From an uncultured Clostridia bacterium (GTDB taxonomy: Bacteria; Bacillota; Clostridia; TANB77; CAG-508), in contig CALWZV010000014.1 in NCBI GenBank assembly GCA_944386115.1, positions 1 through 33,354 of the forward strand: 33,354 nt of DNA. The letters run 5' to 3'. The position numbers and the translations under genes are program-made. Every line of letters starts with the position of its first letter. Within the stretch, counting starts at the first letter, position 1. The notes under the pieces were generated by a model, which did not search any database, had not been told where the DNA came from, and saw only the letters and a program-made list of their open reading frames with translations. Of this stretch, positions 1-7,026 are shown in pieces.

Positions 1-705
1 GAAATATATAGAGGAGAAGAATTAACCCACAAAGACCCACAAGAAATAGATGTAACAAAATACTATAGAATAAAAGCAGTAACAAGTAAAGGAGAAGAAA
101 CAGAATATTCAGGAGTAATAAGTGGAAGAACAGCATGTATACATGTATTCACAGCATGGACAAGTGTAAACTCAAGTACACATAGAAGAACATGTACAAA
201 ATGTGGAGAAGTAGAAAATGGAAGCCATACATTTGGAGCTTGGTCATCAAATTCATCAACACATAGTAGAAATTGTACAGCATGTGGTTATACTTCATCA
301 GGAAGCCATAATTGGAGTGGATGGACAACAACAAGTGGAGCAACATGTACATCATCTGGAAGTAGAAGAAGAAGCTGCACAACATGTGGACGCACAGACA
401 CAGATACAATAAGTGCATTAGGACACAACTATAATAGAACATCAAGTTCTTCTCCAACATGTACATCACCAGGAAGGGCAACATATACATGTTCAAGATG
501 TGGGGACTCATATACAACTACATATGGTAGTGCAACAGGACATAGTTATTCATGGAAGTACAATAATGCACGTCATTGGGAAGAATGCACAAGATGTGGA
601 GCTACGACTAATACAGGTGCTCATGGACCTTGGGATATACATGCGACAGGAAATGAAACGACTAAAACGTGTGAGGTATGTAGATATACAGAATATGGAA
701 CATAA
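1..705 (+). CDS. Cys-rich repeat protein, 3' end only (5' truncated by window)
   Basis: The frame is open from base 1 and ends at TAA 703-705, giving 234 residues of a longer protein. The first ~45 residues look like the end of a fibronectin type III-like domain (YRIKAVTSKGEETEYSG). The rest is a tandem array of short zinc-ribbon-like units, each with a Cys-x2-Cys(-Gly) knuckle (CTKCG, CTACG, CTTCG, CSRCG, CTRCG, CEVCR), mixed with GSH/GHxY and W-rich linkers. Composition is rich in Thr, Ser, Gly and Cys. Such arrays occur at the C-terminus of large secreted or cell-surface proteins of gut Firmicutes, but the signal peptide and any anchor lie outside the window. Metal binding is inferred from Cys spacing only. 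A strong terminator follows, so it ends its own transcription unit. Confidence 0.75.
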   Translation, partial: EIYRGEELTHKDPQEIDVTKYYRIKAVTSKGEETEYSGVISGRTACIHVFTAWTSVNSSTHRRTCTKCGEVENGSHTFGAWSSNSSTHSRNCTACGYTSSGSHNWSGWTTTSGATCTSSGSRRRSCTTCGRTDTDTISALGHNYNRTSSSSPTCTSPGRATYTCSRCGDSYTTTYGSATGHSYSWKYNNARHWEECTRCGATTNTGAHGPWDIHATGNETTKTCEVCRYTEYGT

Positions 706-765
706 AAAGAGCAGGCCTAGATTACTGGGATAATTATGTAAGACAAGAATGGTAAAATAATTTTT

Positions 766-807
766 AAAACTAATTATTGCATATTATATGCGATAATTAG
801 TTTTTTT
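766..807 (+). terminator. Rho-independent terminator after the Cys-rich protein
   Basis: A long stem pairs 766-777 (AAAACTAATTAT) with 793-804, contains an inner GCAT/ATGC pairing, and is followed by a T run to 807. It separates the first gene from the ABC transporter operon. Confidence 0.85.
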
Positions 808-868
808 CTATGAACTAATTTATGTAAAATAACATATTTTATATTAGACATATTTATAGGAGGGGGTT

Positions 869-1474
869 ATGGAAAAAATATTAAGCCTGAAGAATATTAG
901 TAAAAAGTACCAAGCTAAAAATGGTGAGATTATTGCAATAGAGAATATAAGTTTTGATGTAGAAAAAGGAGAATTTGTTAGTATAATTGGACCAAGTGGA
1001 TGTGGTAAATCTACACTTCTTTCTATTATTTCTGGGTTGGAAGAAAAAAACACTGGTAATATTTTTATTGATAATGAAGAAGTTATAGGATTATCACCTA
1101 AAATTGGATATATGTTGCAAAAAGATAGTTTATTAGAATGGAGAACAATATATGATAATGTTATATTTGGGTTAGAAGTAAAGAAAATAAAGAATAGGGA
1201 AAATGAAGAATATGTAATAAATTTGCTGAAAAAATATGGGTTATATGAATTTAAAGACAAATATCCAACACAGCTCTCTGGAGGAATGAGGCAAAGAGTT
1301 GCATTAATTAGAACACTAGCAATAAAACCAAGAATATTATTGCTAGATGAGGCTTTTTCTGCATTAGATTATCAAACACGTATAATGGTAACAAATGATA
1401 TATTTCAAATTCTAAAAAATGAACAAATAACAGTATTAATGGTAACACATGATATTTCAGAAGGAATATTCTAA
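869..1474 (+). pseudogene. ABC importer ATPase (SsuB/TauB/NrtD type), N-terminal part interrupted by mobile element
   Basis: ATG 869 follows AGGAGGGGG. The product is the ATPase of a sulfonate/nitrate/NMT1-class importer. Walker A GPSGCGKS (about residues 41-48), Q-loop MLQKD, signature LSGGMRQR, Walker B ILLLDEA and the switch histidine VTHD are all present. After residue 198 the family sequence is replaced by GIF and a stop, which belong to the inserted element. The missing end lies at 4531-4706 beyond the element. Joining 1-1463 to 4531 restores the reading frame (771 nt, 256 residues), the usual family length, with DISEAISMADRI across the join. The 201-residue truncated product keeps all nucleotide-binding motifs but lacks the C-terminal segment. 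It may be inactive, or conditional on excision. Confidence 0.85.
1451..1473 (+). other. attL of the serine-recombinase element
   Basis: Chromosomal GATATTT is followed by core CAGAAG (1458-1463) and the element's right half-arm AATATTCTA (1465-1473). Compared with the rebuilt attB, host sequence ends at or within the core. Confidence 0.7.
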
Positions 1475-1513
1475 AGTAGACTTAAATTGATTTATCAAAA
1501 TTTACATAATTTC

Positions 1514-1542
1514 TTTCAAACTGATTGTATTTATGATATAAT
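1514..1542 (+). promoter_or_regulatory. Probable promoter for the nicotinamidase-like cargo gene
   Basis: An extended -10 TGA-TATAAT (TATAAT at 1537-1542) has a weak -35 TTTCAA at 1514-1519, with 17 nt between. It lies just inside the left end of the element, so the cargo may be expressed independently of the host operon. Confidence 0.5.
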
Positions 1543-1678
1543 AAACATATATTTCTACTTGAGTTTTGCTTAAGAACTGCTATCTAGTACAATAGGAGGG
1601 TGACAAGATGATATAGATATAAGCAGTAGTCAATTGACAAGCAAAAGAGCAATCAACTATATAACAGGAGGAATCAGA

Positions 1679-2593
1679 ATGAAGACCAAGTACGAACAGA
1701 TTGTGAATGTTGCTAATATTGGACGGAGAAGTAAAATAGATCTGAATGAGATCTTTTCTATGGCAGAACAAGAGATTTTACTACCTGCTCAATATGACAC
1801 ACCCAAACGACTACTTTTATGCATTGATGTTCAGAACGATTTTATTGAAGGAGGTAATCTTGCAGTTAATGGTTCTGTTGGAGATGTGAAACGAATTACT
1901 CGATTCATATATAACAACATGAATGGCATTTCTAGTATTATGTGTAGTTTGGATACTCATGTTCCTCAACAAATTTTCCATCCTTGCTGGTGGGCAAATT
2001 CTTTTGGTGAACATCCTACACCATATACAATTATTACCTACGATGATTTACGAGCAAATCGTTGGCATCCAGTTATTGGGGAGTTGAAAGAAACTGCTCA
2101 GTATTTAAGTAAAATTGAAAGGAGTGGTAATGGGAAGAAAAAATTATGTATCTGGCCTTATCATTGCATTTCTGGCACAGAAGGATGTAATCTTGAAAAT
2201 GAGTTTGCAAAAATGGTTTATTTTCATTCCATGGCTCGAAGGAGCCAGCCGATAATGGTACCGAAGGGGACCGATCCATATAGTGAAATGTATGGTATTT
2301 TAAAACCAGAGTATAGTAGGAAAAGGATATTTAATACCAAAGTGGCACTGGCAATAGAAAGGTATGACGAAATATATATTGCAGGAGAAGCTGCAAGCCA
2401 TTGCGTTTTGGAGTCTGTAAAACAAATAGGTGAGCATTTCAAACTTCATCCTGAAGTTACTCGAAAGATTACCATTTTGTCAGATTGCACATCTCCAATT
2501 TCTGGTTTTAAATCCAGTACAATCGAGGCATTCAACAACTTCCAGAGATTCTATGGAATGAACATTGCAAAATCTACAAGTATTCATTTTTAA
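1679..2593 (+). CDS. Nicotinamidase/isochorismatase-superfamily hydrolase, mobile-element cargo
   Basis: ATG 1679 is chosen because AGGAGG sits 7 nt upstream; 304 residues. PncA hallmarks are present: catalytic Asp in IDVQNDF, metal-binding Asp/His in DTHVPQQIFHP, the WPYHCISGTEG segment matching WPxHCxxGT of nicotinamidases, catalytic Lys in VPKGTDPY, and nucleophile Cys in AASHCVLES. It is about 100 residues longer than PncA, with an N-terminal extension of about 40 residues. The inferred reaction is nicotinamide (or a related amide) to the acid, a step of NAD salvage; substrate is unproven. Codon use is unlike the neighbours (CCG, CTG, CGA). Codon 16 is CGG (1724-1726), the only in-frame CGG in the window that reads as Arg without a frameshift. 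If CGG shifts +1 in this host, translation would end about five codons later. Confidence 0.8.
   Translation: MKTKYEQIVNVANIGRRSKIDLNEIFSMAEQEILLPAQYDTPKRLLLCIDVQNDFIEGGNLAVNGSVGDVKRITRFIYNNMNGISSIMCSLDTHVPQQIFHPCWWANSFGEHPTPYTIITYDDLRANRWHPVIGELKETAQYLSKIERSGNGKKKLCIWPYHCISGTEGCNLENEFAKMVYFHSMARRSQPIMVPKGTDPYSEMYGILKPEYSRKRIFNTKVALAIERYDEIYIAGEAASHCVLESVKQIGEHFKLHPEVTRKITILSDCTSPISGFKSSTIEAFNNFQRFYGMNIAKSTSIHF
1724..1726 (+). other. In-frame CGG with no frameshift (exception to the pattern)
   Basis: The codon lies in GGA-CGG-AGA. Zero-frame reading gives the intact protein (NIGRRSK), whereas skipping C leads to TAG within six codons. The preceding codon GGA has a purine in position 2, unlike all 13 shift sites. 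Confidence 0.9.
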
Positions 2594-2716
2594 ATCATAG
2601 AAAATGTGATATTATGTAGATGGACAATACAAGAGCTTAATATCAATAGATATAGCTTAACTAAAATTTCCATAGAAGTAGTTGATTAAACAAGTTAGTG
2701 GTAATACCATGGACTA

Positions 2717-2753
2717 AAAATTCCTGAATATAAAGATGTTCAGGAATTTTTTT
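2717..2753 (+). terminator. Terminator after the nicotinamidase-like gene
   Basis: The stem AAATTCCTGAA / TTCAGGAATTT (about 2717-2749) is followed by a T run. The remainder of 2594-2829 shows no gene. Confidence 0.8.
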
Positions 2754-2829
2754 GATTTAAAATGTATATGAATAATAAATATGTTTTTACATATAGATGA
2801 AATAGATATTATAAATAATTGGAGGGAAT

Positions 2830-2943
2830 ATGAAAGAAACATTTAAAATTAATATGTATTTCGATGAAAATGGAGAGAAAATAGAAAATATAATATCACG
2901 TTTTTTGATTAATATACTAGAAAAAGATTTTCATAAAAATTAA
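2830..2943 (+). CDS. Small 37-residue protein upstream of the recombinase
   Basis: ATG 2830 follows GGAGGG (2821-2826) with good spacing and ends at TAA 2941-2943. The peptide starts MKETFKINMYFDEN and ends in a Lys-rich tail; predicted to be soluble. It lies 20 nt before the recombinase, so the two are probably co-transcribed. Position suggests a recombination-associated small protein, but I do not recognise a family and assign no function. Confidence 0.6.
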   Translation: MKETFKINMYFDENGEKIENIISRFLINILEKDFHKN

Positions 2944-2963
2944 ATGTGTAAGGAAATGAGAAA

Positions 2964-4517
2964 ATGCTTGAACAGATAAAAAACAAAAACTATAAAGTTG
3001 CAATTTATATTAGATTATCAAAAGAAGATTTAGATAGAGGATATGATGAAAGCGAAAGTATAAAGAACCAGAAGACATTATTAACTGAATATGTAGAAGA
3101 ACTAGGAGACAAATATGAATTAACAAATATCTATGTTGATCAAGGCTTTACAGGAACAAATTTTAATAGACCAGGGTTTCAGAAGATGATAAATGATATA
3201 AAACTTGGAAAAATAAATATGGTAATAACAAAAGATTTGTCTCGATTAGGTCGTGATTACATAGAAACAGGTGAATATATTGAAAAATGGTTCCCTGAAC
3301 ATAATATTAGATATATTTCTGTAACAGACGGAATAGACACTTTTGTTACAAACAATGGAAATAATGATATTGCACCTTTTAAATCTATATTAAATGATAT
3401 GTATTCTAAGGATTTGTCCAAAAAAATTAGAACAGCTTTGCATACCATGCAAAAGCAAGGAAAATGGGTAGGAGGAAAAACAGCATTAGGATATAAAAAG
3501 GATCCAAACAACAAAAATAAATTAATTATTTATGAACCAGAAGCAAAAATAGTAAGAATTATTTTTAAAATGGCACTAGATGGAAATAATGTAGGAAAAA
3601 TAAGGGATTATCTTAATGAAAATAAAATTCCAACAGCTAATCAACTAAGATATAATAAATTAACATTTTGGGAAAATAAAACTGTAAAAAATATATTAAA
3701 AAATGAAGTATATATTGGAAATACAGTGCAAAACAAAAGAAGTAGAATAAGTTATAAAAATAGGAAACTAAAATCTAATCCAAAAGAAGAATGGAATATA
3801 GTTACAAAAACCCATGAGCCAATTATTGATGAAGAGATTTTTAATAAAATACAAAAAATGATAATTGTACAAAAATATAGTAGAAATGAAAAAAAACATG
3901 ACTTTTTACTAGATGGACTCCTATTTTGTTATGAATGTAAGCACAAAATAGGAGTAAGAGGTAGAGAAAATGGTTATATGTTTATGATATGTAATAATTA
4001 TCGTAGAAACTCAAAATTAGGACTCTGTACATCACACGGATTTAGTTATGATGCACTAGAAAGTGTAGTATTACAGTACATAAAAAAACTATTTCAATAT
4101 ATTAATATTAATGAAATTGAGTATAATATAAAAACATATGAAGCCAAGAAGGATTATAAAAAAATTCTATGTAAAATAGAAACAGAAATAAAACTTATAA
4201 ATGATAATATCGATAAAATATATATTGATAAATTAAATAGAAAAATTAGTGAAGAAATGTATGTAAGACTATTTGAAAAACTAAAAAGCAAAATAAGTGA
4301 AAAAGAAAATGAATATATCCAAATAAAAAATGAAAAAGAAAATAATACATATAATAATCCGGAAAAAATAAAAAATCTACTAAATGAATTTTTAAAAATA
4401 GAAAAGCCAACACAAGAGTTAATGAAAGTTATTATTAGTAAAATAGAAATACATCAAAATAAGCAAATAGATATTTATTTAAACTTCAAAAAGCCAAAGG
4501 AAAACTGTCTATTGTAG
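2964..4517 (+). CDS. Large serine recombinase (resolvase/invertase family)
   Basis: 517 residues from ATG 2964. The N-terminal resolvase domain has the catalytic Ser in YIRLSKED (about residue 20) and the Arg motif in SRLGRD. The central recombinase domain includes GGKTALGYKKD. A zinc ribbon uses CYEC and later Cys residues (CNN..., LCTSH, about residues 323-355). The last ~130 residues are Lys/Glu/Ile-rich and probably coiled coil, as in TndX/TnpX-type enzymes. It should integrate and excise the surrounding element by crossover at CAGAAG. Codon use is as AT-rich as the host and the gene contains no in-frame CGG. It appears intact, so excision is plausible, and a separate excision factor is not evident unless the 37-residue protein serves. 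Confidence 0.93.
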   Translation: MLEQIKNKNYKVAIYIRLSKEDLDRGYDESESIKNQKTLLTEYVEELGDKYELTNIYVDQGFTGTNFNRPGFQKMINDIKLGKINMVITKDLSRLGRDYIETGEYIEKWFPEHNIRYISVTDGIDTFVTNNGNNDIAPFKSILNDMYSKDLSKKIRTALHTMQKQGKWVGGKTALGYKKDPNNKNKLIIYEPEAKIVRIIFKMALDGNNVGKIRDYLNENKIPTANQLRYNKLTFWENKTVKNILKNEVYIGNTVQNKRSRISYKNRKLKSNPKEEWNIVTKTHEPIIDEEIFNKIQKMIIVQKYSRNEKKHDFLLDGLLFCYECKHKIGVRGRENGYMFMICNNYRRNSKLGLCTSHGFSYDALESVVLQYIKKLFQYININEIEYNIKTYEAKKDYKKILCKIETEIKLINDNIDKIYIDKLNRKISEEMYVRLFEKLKSKISEKENEYIQIKNEKENNTYNNPEKIKNLLNEFLKIEKPTQELMKVIISKIEIHQNKQIDIYLNFKKPKENCLL

Positions 4518-4540
4518 AATATACCAGAAGCTATAAGTAT
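4515..4540 (+). other. attR of the serine-recombinase element
   Basis: The element's left half-arm TAGAATAT (4515-4522) is followed by core CAGAAG (4525-4530) and then the host ATPase sequence CTATAAGTAT. The recombinase stop codon is inside the arm. Confidence 0.7.
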
Positions 4541-4706
4541 GGCAGATAGAATTATAGTACTAAGTAAAAGACCAGCAACAATAAAAAATATATACAAAAT
4601 AGATTTTGAAATGGAAAATAGAACACCTATAAATTGTAGAAATAGTCCTAGATTTAGTAATTATTTTAATACTATCTGGAAGGAGCTTGGAGTTAATGAA
4701 GAATAA
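4531..4706 (+). pseudogene. C-terminal remnant of the interrupted ABC ATPase
   Basis: This encodes AISMADRIIVLSKRPA and onward to NTIWKELGVNEE, ending at TAA 4704-4706. It matches the end of SsuB/TauB-type ATPases, including the post-H-loop segment missing from 869-1474. It has no ribosome binding site of its own and is separated from the N-terminal part by the element. Its last codons overlap the start of the permease gene, the usual operon arrangement. Confidence 0.85.
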
Positions 4707-5512
4707 AGAAGAAAACATATCTATAGACAGAAAAAATTACTTAAGAAAAATATTTATAAAAAAATCAATTGTATTATTAACTCAAATTATAATTGTAATT
4801 GCAATAATTGCAACATGGGAGATTCTTGCAAATAATAACATAATTGATAGTTTTATTACTAGCCAGCCAAGCAGAATAGTAGACACTCTTTTAAATCTTT
4901 CATCAAATGGATTATTAGAACATATAGGAGTTACTTGTATAGAAACAATAATTGGTTTTATATCAGGAACTCTACTTGGAATAATTATAGCAATATGTCT
5001 TTGGTGGTCTAAATTTTTATCAAAAGTAGCAGAGCCATTTTTGGTAGTATTAAATAGTTTGCCAAAAGTAGCTTTACGGACCAATAATAATTATTTGGGT
5101 TGGAGCAGGAATGCCAGCAATTATAGTTATGGCTCTATCAATTTCATTAATAGTAACTATACTTGAAATATTAAATGGATTTATAAATACAGATAAAGAT
5201 AAAATAAAAATGGCTAAAACATTTAATAGTACAAAACTTCAAATACTAACCAAAATTGTTATACCAGCTAATATATCTACATTTATAAATTCTCTAAAAG
5301 TAAATATTGGTTTATCTTTAGTTGGAGTTATATCTGGTGAATTTTTGGTTTCAAAAGCAGGACTTGGATATTTAATAGTATATGGAGGTCAGGTATTTAA
5401 ATTAGACTTAGTAATGGCAAGCGTTATTATTCTAGCCTTAATCTCTGCAATAATGTATCAAGCAGTGGTAATAGTAGAAAAAGCTGTTCAAAAAACACAT
5501 AAATTTGTATAA
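4696..5512 (+). CDS. ABC importer permease (SsuC/TauC type) with one CGG +1 frameshift
   Basis: ATG 4696 overlaps the ATPase end; AAGGAG lies about 10 nt upstream. A TTG at 4687 is possible but too close to it. The frame runs 127 codons to in-frame CGG 5077-5079. Skipping C5077 continues as GGA to TAA 5510-5512, giving 271 residues, normal for the family. The joined sequence LPKVALGPIIIIWVGAGMP is the diagnostic binding-protein-dependent permease segment, so the break is not a true end. About six membrane segments are expected, starting near residue 17. It pairs with the upstream ATPase and downstream binding protein. Without the shift the product would be about 157 residues and lack the coupling loop. 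Confidence 0.88.
5077..5079 (+). other. CGG +1 shift site 1 (permease)
   Basis: TTA-(C)-GGA. Family sequence expects Leu-Gly here. Keeping Leu from TTA shows that the extra base is the C, since dropping the A instead would give Phe. Confidence 0.8.
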
Positions 5513-5542
5513 ATATGTCTTAAAAAGAAGGGTGGGATAATT

Positions 5543-6553
5543 TTGAAAAAATATCTAATAGGATTATCCATATTAATTGTTATAATTATAGTAACAGTAA
5601 GTATGATAATAACAAAGATTACAAAATCAAATGATGAAATGCAAACAATAAGAGTAAGTGAAGTAACAAGATCTGTATTTTATGCACCACAATATATTGC
5701 AATATCAGAAGGCTTTTTTGAAAAGAATGGTTTAGATATTGAACTAACGACTGGTCAAGGGGCAGATAAGGTAATGACAGCAGTGCTTTCAGATCAATGT
5801 GACATAGGATTTGCAGGCCCAGAAGCATCAATATATGTTTATAATGAAGGAAAACAAGATTATACAGAAGTATTTGCACAATTAACTAAGAAAGATGGTT
5901 CTTTTCTTGTAAGCAAAGATAATGAAACAAATTTTAGCTGGGAAAATTTAAAAGGAAAAACTATAATACCAGGAAGAAAAGGAGGAGTGCCATATATGAC
6001 ATTAGAATATGTTATAAAGAAAAATGGGATGAATCCTCAAACAGATATGGTGTTAGATGATAGCATAAAGTTTGATTTAATGGCAGGAGCTTTTACAGGA
6101 GGAGAAGCAGAGTATGTTACATTGTTTGAACCAACAGCTTCTTTAGTTGAACAAGAAGGAAAAGGATATATTGTAGCTTCTGTAGGAGAGGCAGCAGGGG
6201 AAATTCCTTATACTGCATATTTTGCAAAAAAAAGTTATATAGAACAAAATGAGGATATAGTACAAAAATTTGTAAATAGTATATATGAAGGACAAAAATG
6301 GGTAAAAGAGCATTCTTCAAAAGAAATAGCAGAAAGTATAGCAAGCTTTTTCCCAGATTCAGATATAGAATTATTGGAAAAAGTAATACAAAGATATAAA
6401 GATATAGATGTATGGAATGAAACACCGGTCTTAGAAAGCCAAAGTTTTGAATTATTGCAAACTGTAATGCAAGAAGCAGGAGAATTAAGTCAAAAAGCAC
6501 CATATGATAAGGTAGTAAATAACAAGTATGCAAATGAAGCAATAAAAAATTAA
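5543..6553 (+). CDS. ABC importer substrate-binding protein (NMT1/SsuA-like)
   Basis: The start is TTG 5543, preceded by a purine-rich GAAGGGTGGGA. 336 residues. An N-terminal hydrophobic segment (about residues 4-24) serves as signal or anchor; I see no lipobox Cys. The body begins with the NMT1/SsuA-type fold (YAPQYIAISEGFFEKNGLDIE) and has the ADKVMTAVLSDQCDIGFAGPE ligand region in two pieces. It would deliver an aliphatic sulfonate, nitrate, taurine or thiamine-precursor-like ligand to the permease; the sequence does not decide which. It is intact in one frame and lies 30 nt after the permease, so it is the last gene of the operon. Confidence 0.88.
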   Translation: MKKYLIGLSILIVIIIVTVSMIITKITKSNDEMQTIRVSEVTRSVFYAPQYIAISEGFFEKNGLDIELTTGQGADKVMTAVLSDQCDIGFAGPEASIYVYNEGKQDYTEVFAQLTKKDGSFLVSKDNETNFSWENLKGKTIIPGRKGGVPYMTLEYVIKKNGMNPQTDMVLDDSIKFDLMAGAFTGGEAEYVTLFEPTASLVEQEGKGYIVASVGEAAGEIPYTAYFAKKSYIEQNEDIVQKFVNSIYEGQKWVKEHSSKEIAESIASFFPDSDIELLEKVIQRYKDIDVWNETPVLESQSFELLQTVMQEAGELSQKAPYDKVVNNKYANEAIKN

Positions 6554-6572
6554 TTAGTAAAAAATAAGAAAG

Positions 6573-6711
6573 GCATTTCGCAGGGCAAGTCTTTGAAGCA
6601 ACGGCGAAATACATGTCCTCGCTTGGCTCGGACGAACTAAGGTAGCCTAACCTTGTTGTATACGGAAAAATCCACATAGGGTCAAGATAAAAGTCGATTT
6701 TTCCTATACAA
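6573..6711. repeat. Structured, more GC-rich non-coding element (possible dispersed repeat)
   Basis: This stretch stands out from its AT-rich surroundings. It contains inverted ATTTCGC (6575-6581) / GCGAAAT (6604-6610) and a long hairpin with arms 6656-6672 and 6696-6711, TTGTATA(C)GGAAAAATC against GATTTTTCCTATACAA. The only mismatch is a bulged C at 6663, directly before GG. No credible gene is present on either strand. Similar compact GC-richer blocks recur between genes in some gut Clostridia, but copy number cannot be judged here. Confidence 0.45.
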
Positions 6712-6721
6712 TAAGAAAGTT

Positions 6722-6760
6722 AAAAAACTCATTAAATTTAGTGTTTAATGGGTTTTTTAA
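6722..6760 (+). terminator. Terminator after the ABC operon
   Basis: The stem AAAAAACTCATTAAA / TTTAATGGGTTTTTT (with G-T pairs) has a T-rich end. It lies 170 nt beyond the binding protein, after the structured element. Confidence 0.75.
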
Positions 6761-6761
6761 T

Positions 6762-7026
6762 TGAAGAATTTAGGAGAGGTCTTTTAATTTTTACTTTTCA
6801 ATTTTAGAGTGTTCACGAGCTTTTTTAGTTTGTATTTTCTATTACTCAAGTATACATTTTTTTTGCAAGTAGACCTATGAATAAGCCAAAAACTTTACTA
6901 AGAAACATTATATTTCAATCCTTTCAAAGAGATTAGACAAGTGTTGTAATAAAAGCTTGTCATATTTAAATAATAAAAGAATATATATTAATATAACTTG
7001 TACTAAAAGAAAGGAAGAGGAAGAAT
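6762..7026 (+). promoter_or_regulatory. Upstream region of the P-type ATPase gene
   Basis: No gene is seen here. A possible -35 TTGTCA lies at about 6956-6961 with AT-rich -10-like sequence (ATATAT/TATATT) 18-19 nt downstream. The ribosome binding site GGAAGAGGAAG precedes ATG 7027. No operator or riboswitch recognised. Confidence 0.35.

Larger units (their letters stand above)
1458..4530 (+). mobile_element. 3.07 kb serine-recombinase integrative element inserted in an ABC ATPase gene
   Basis: The element splits the ATPase gene. Both junctions share the hexamer CAGAAG (1458-1463 and 4525-4530), so one copy is the crossover duplication and the element is 3067 bp. Joining the inner flanks gives an attP with 8-bp inverted arms TAGAATAT / ATATTCTA around ACCAGAAGGA. 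The exact centre is GA, the predicted crossover dinucleotide. The content is a nicotinamidase-like gene, a 37-codon gene and a large serine recombinase whose stop codon (4515-4517) lies inside the attR arm. No conjugation or replication genes are present, so it would be a minimal integrative element, excisable if the recombinase is active. Cargo and recombinase differ in codon use, so the cargo may have joined later. Confidence 0.85.

Noticed and set aside
869..1474. A +1 CGG shift as the cause of the truncated ABC ATPase
   Set aside because: There is no CGG there. The missing end is found 3.07 kb downstream beyond an element with matching att cores.
6117..6677. Long open frame on the minus strand over the ABC binding protein and the structured element
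   Set aside because: It lies mostly antisense to a well-supported gene and has biased hydrophobic composition typical of antisense frames in AT-rich DNA.
6554..6720. A riboswitch after the ABC operon
   Set aside because: Its position is downstream of the operon and separated from the next gene by a terminator; no known riboswitch core was recognised.
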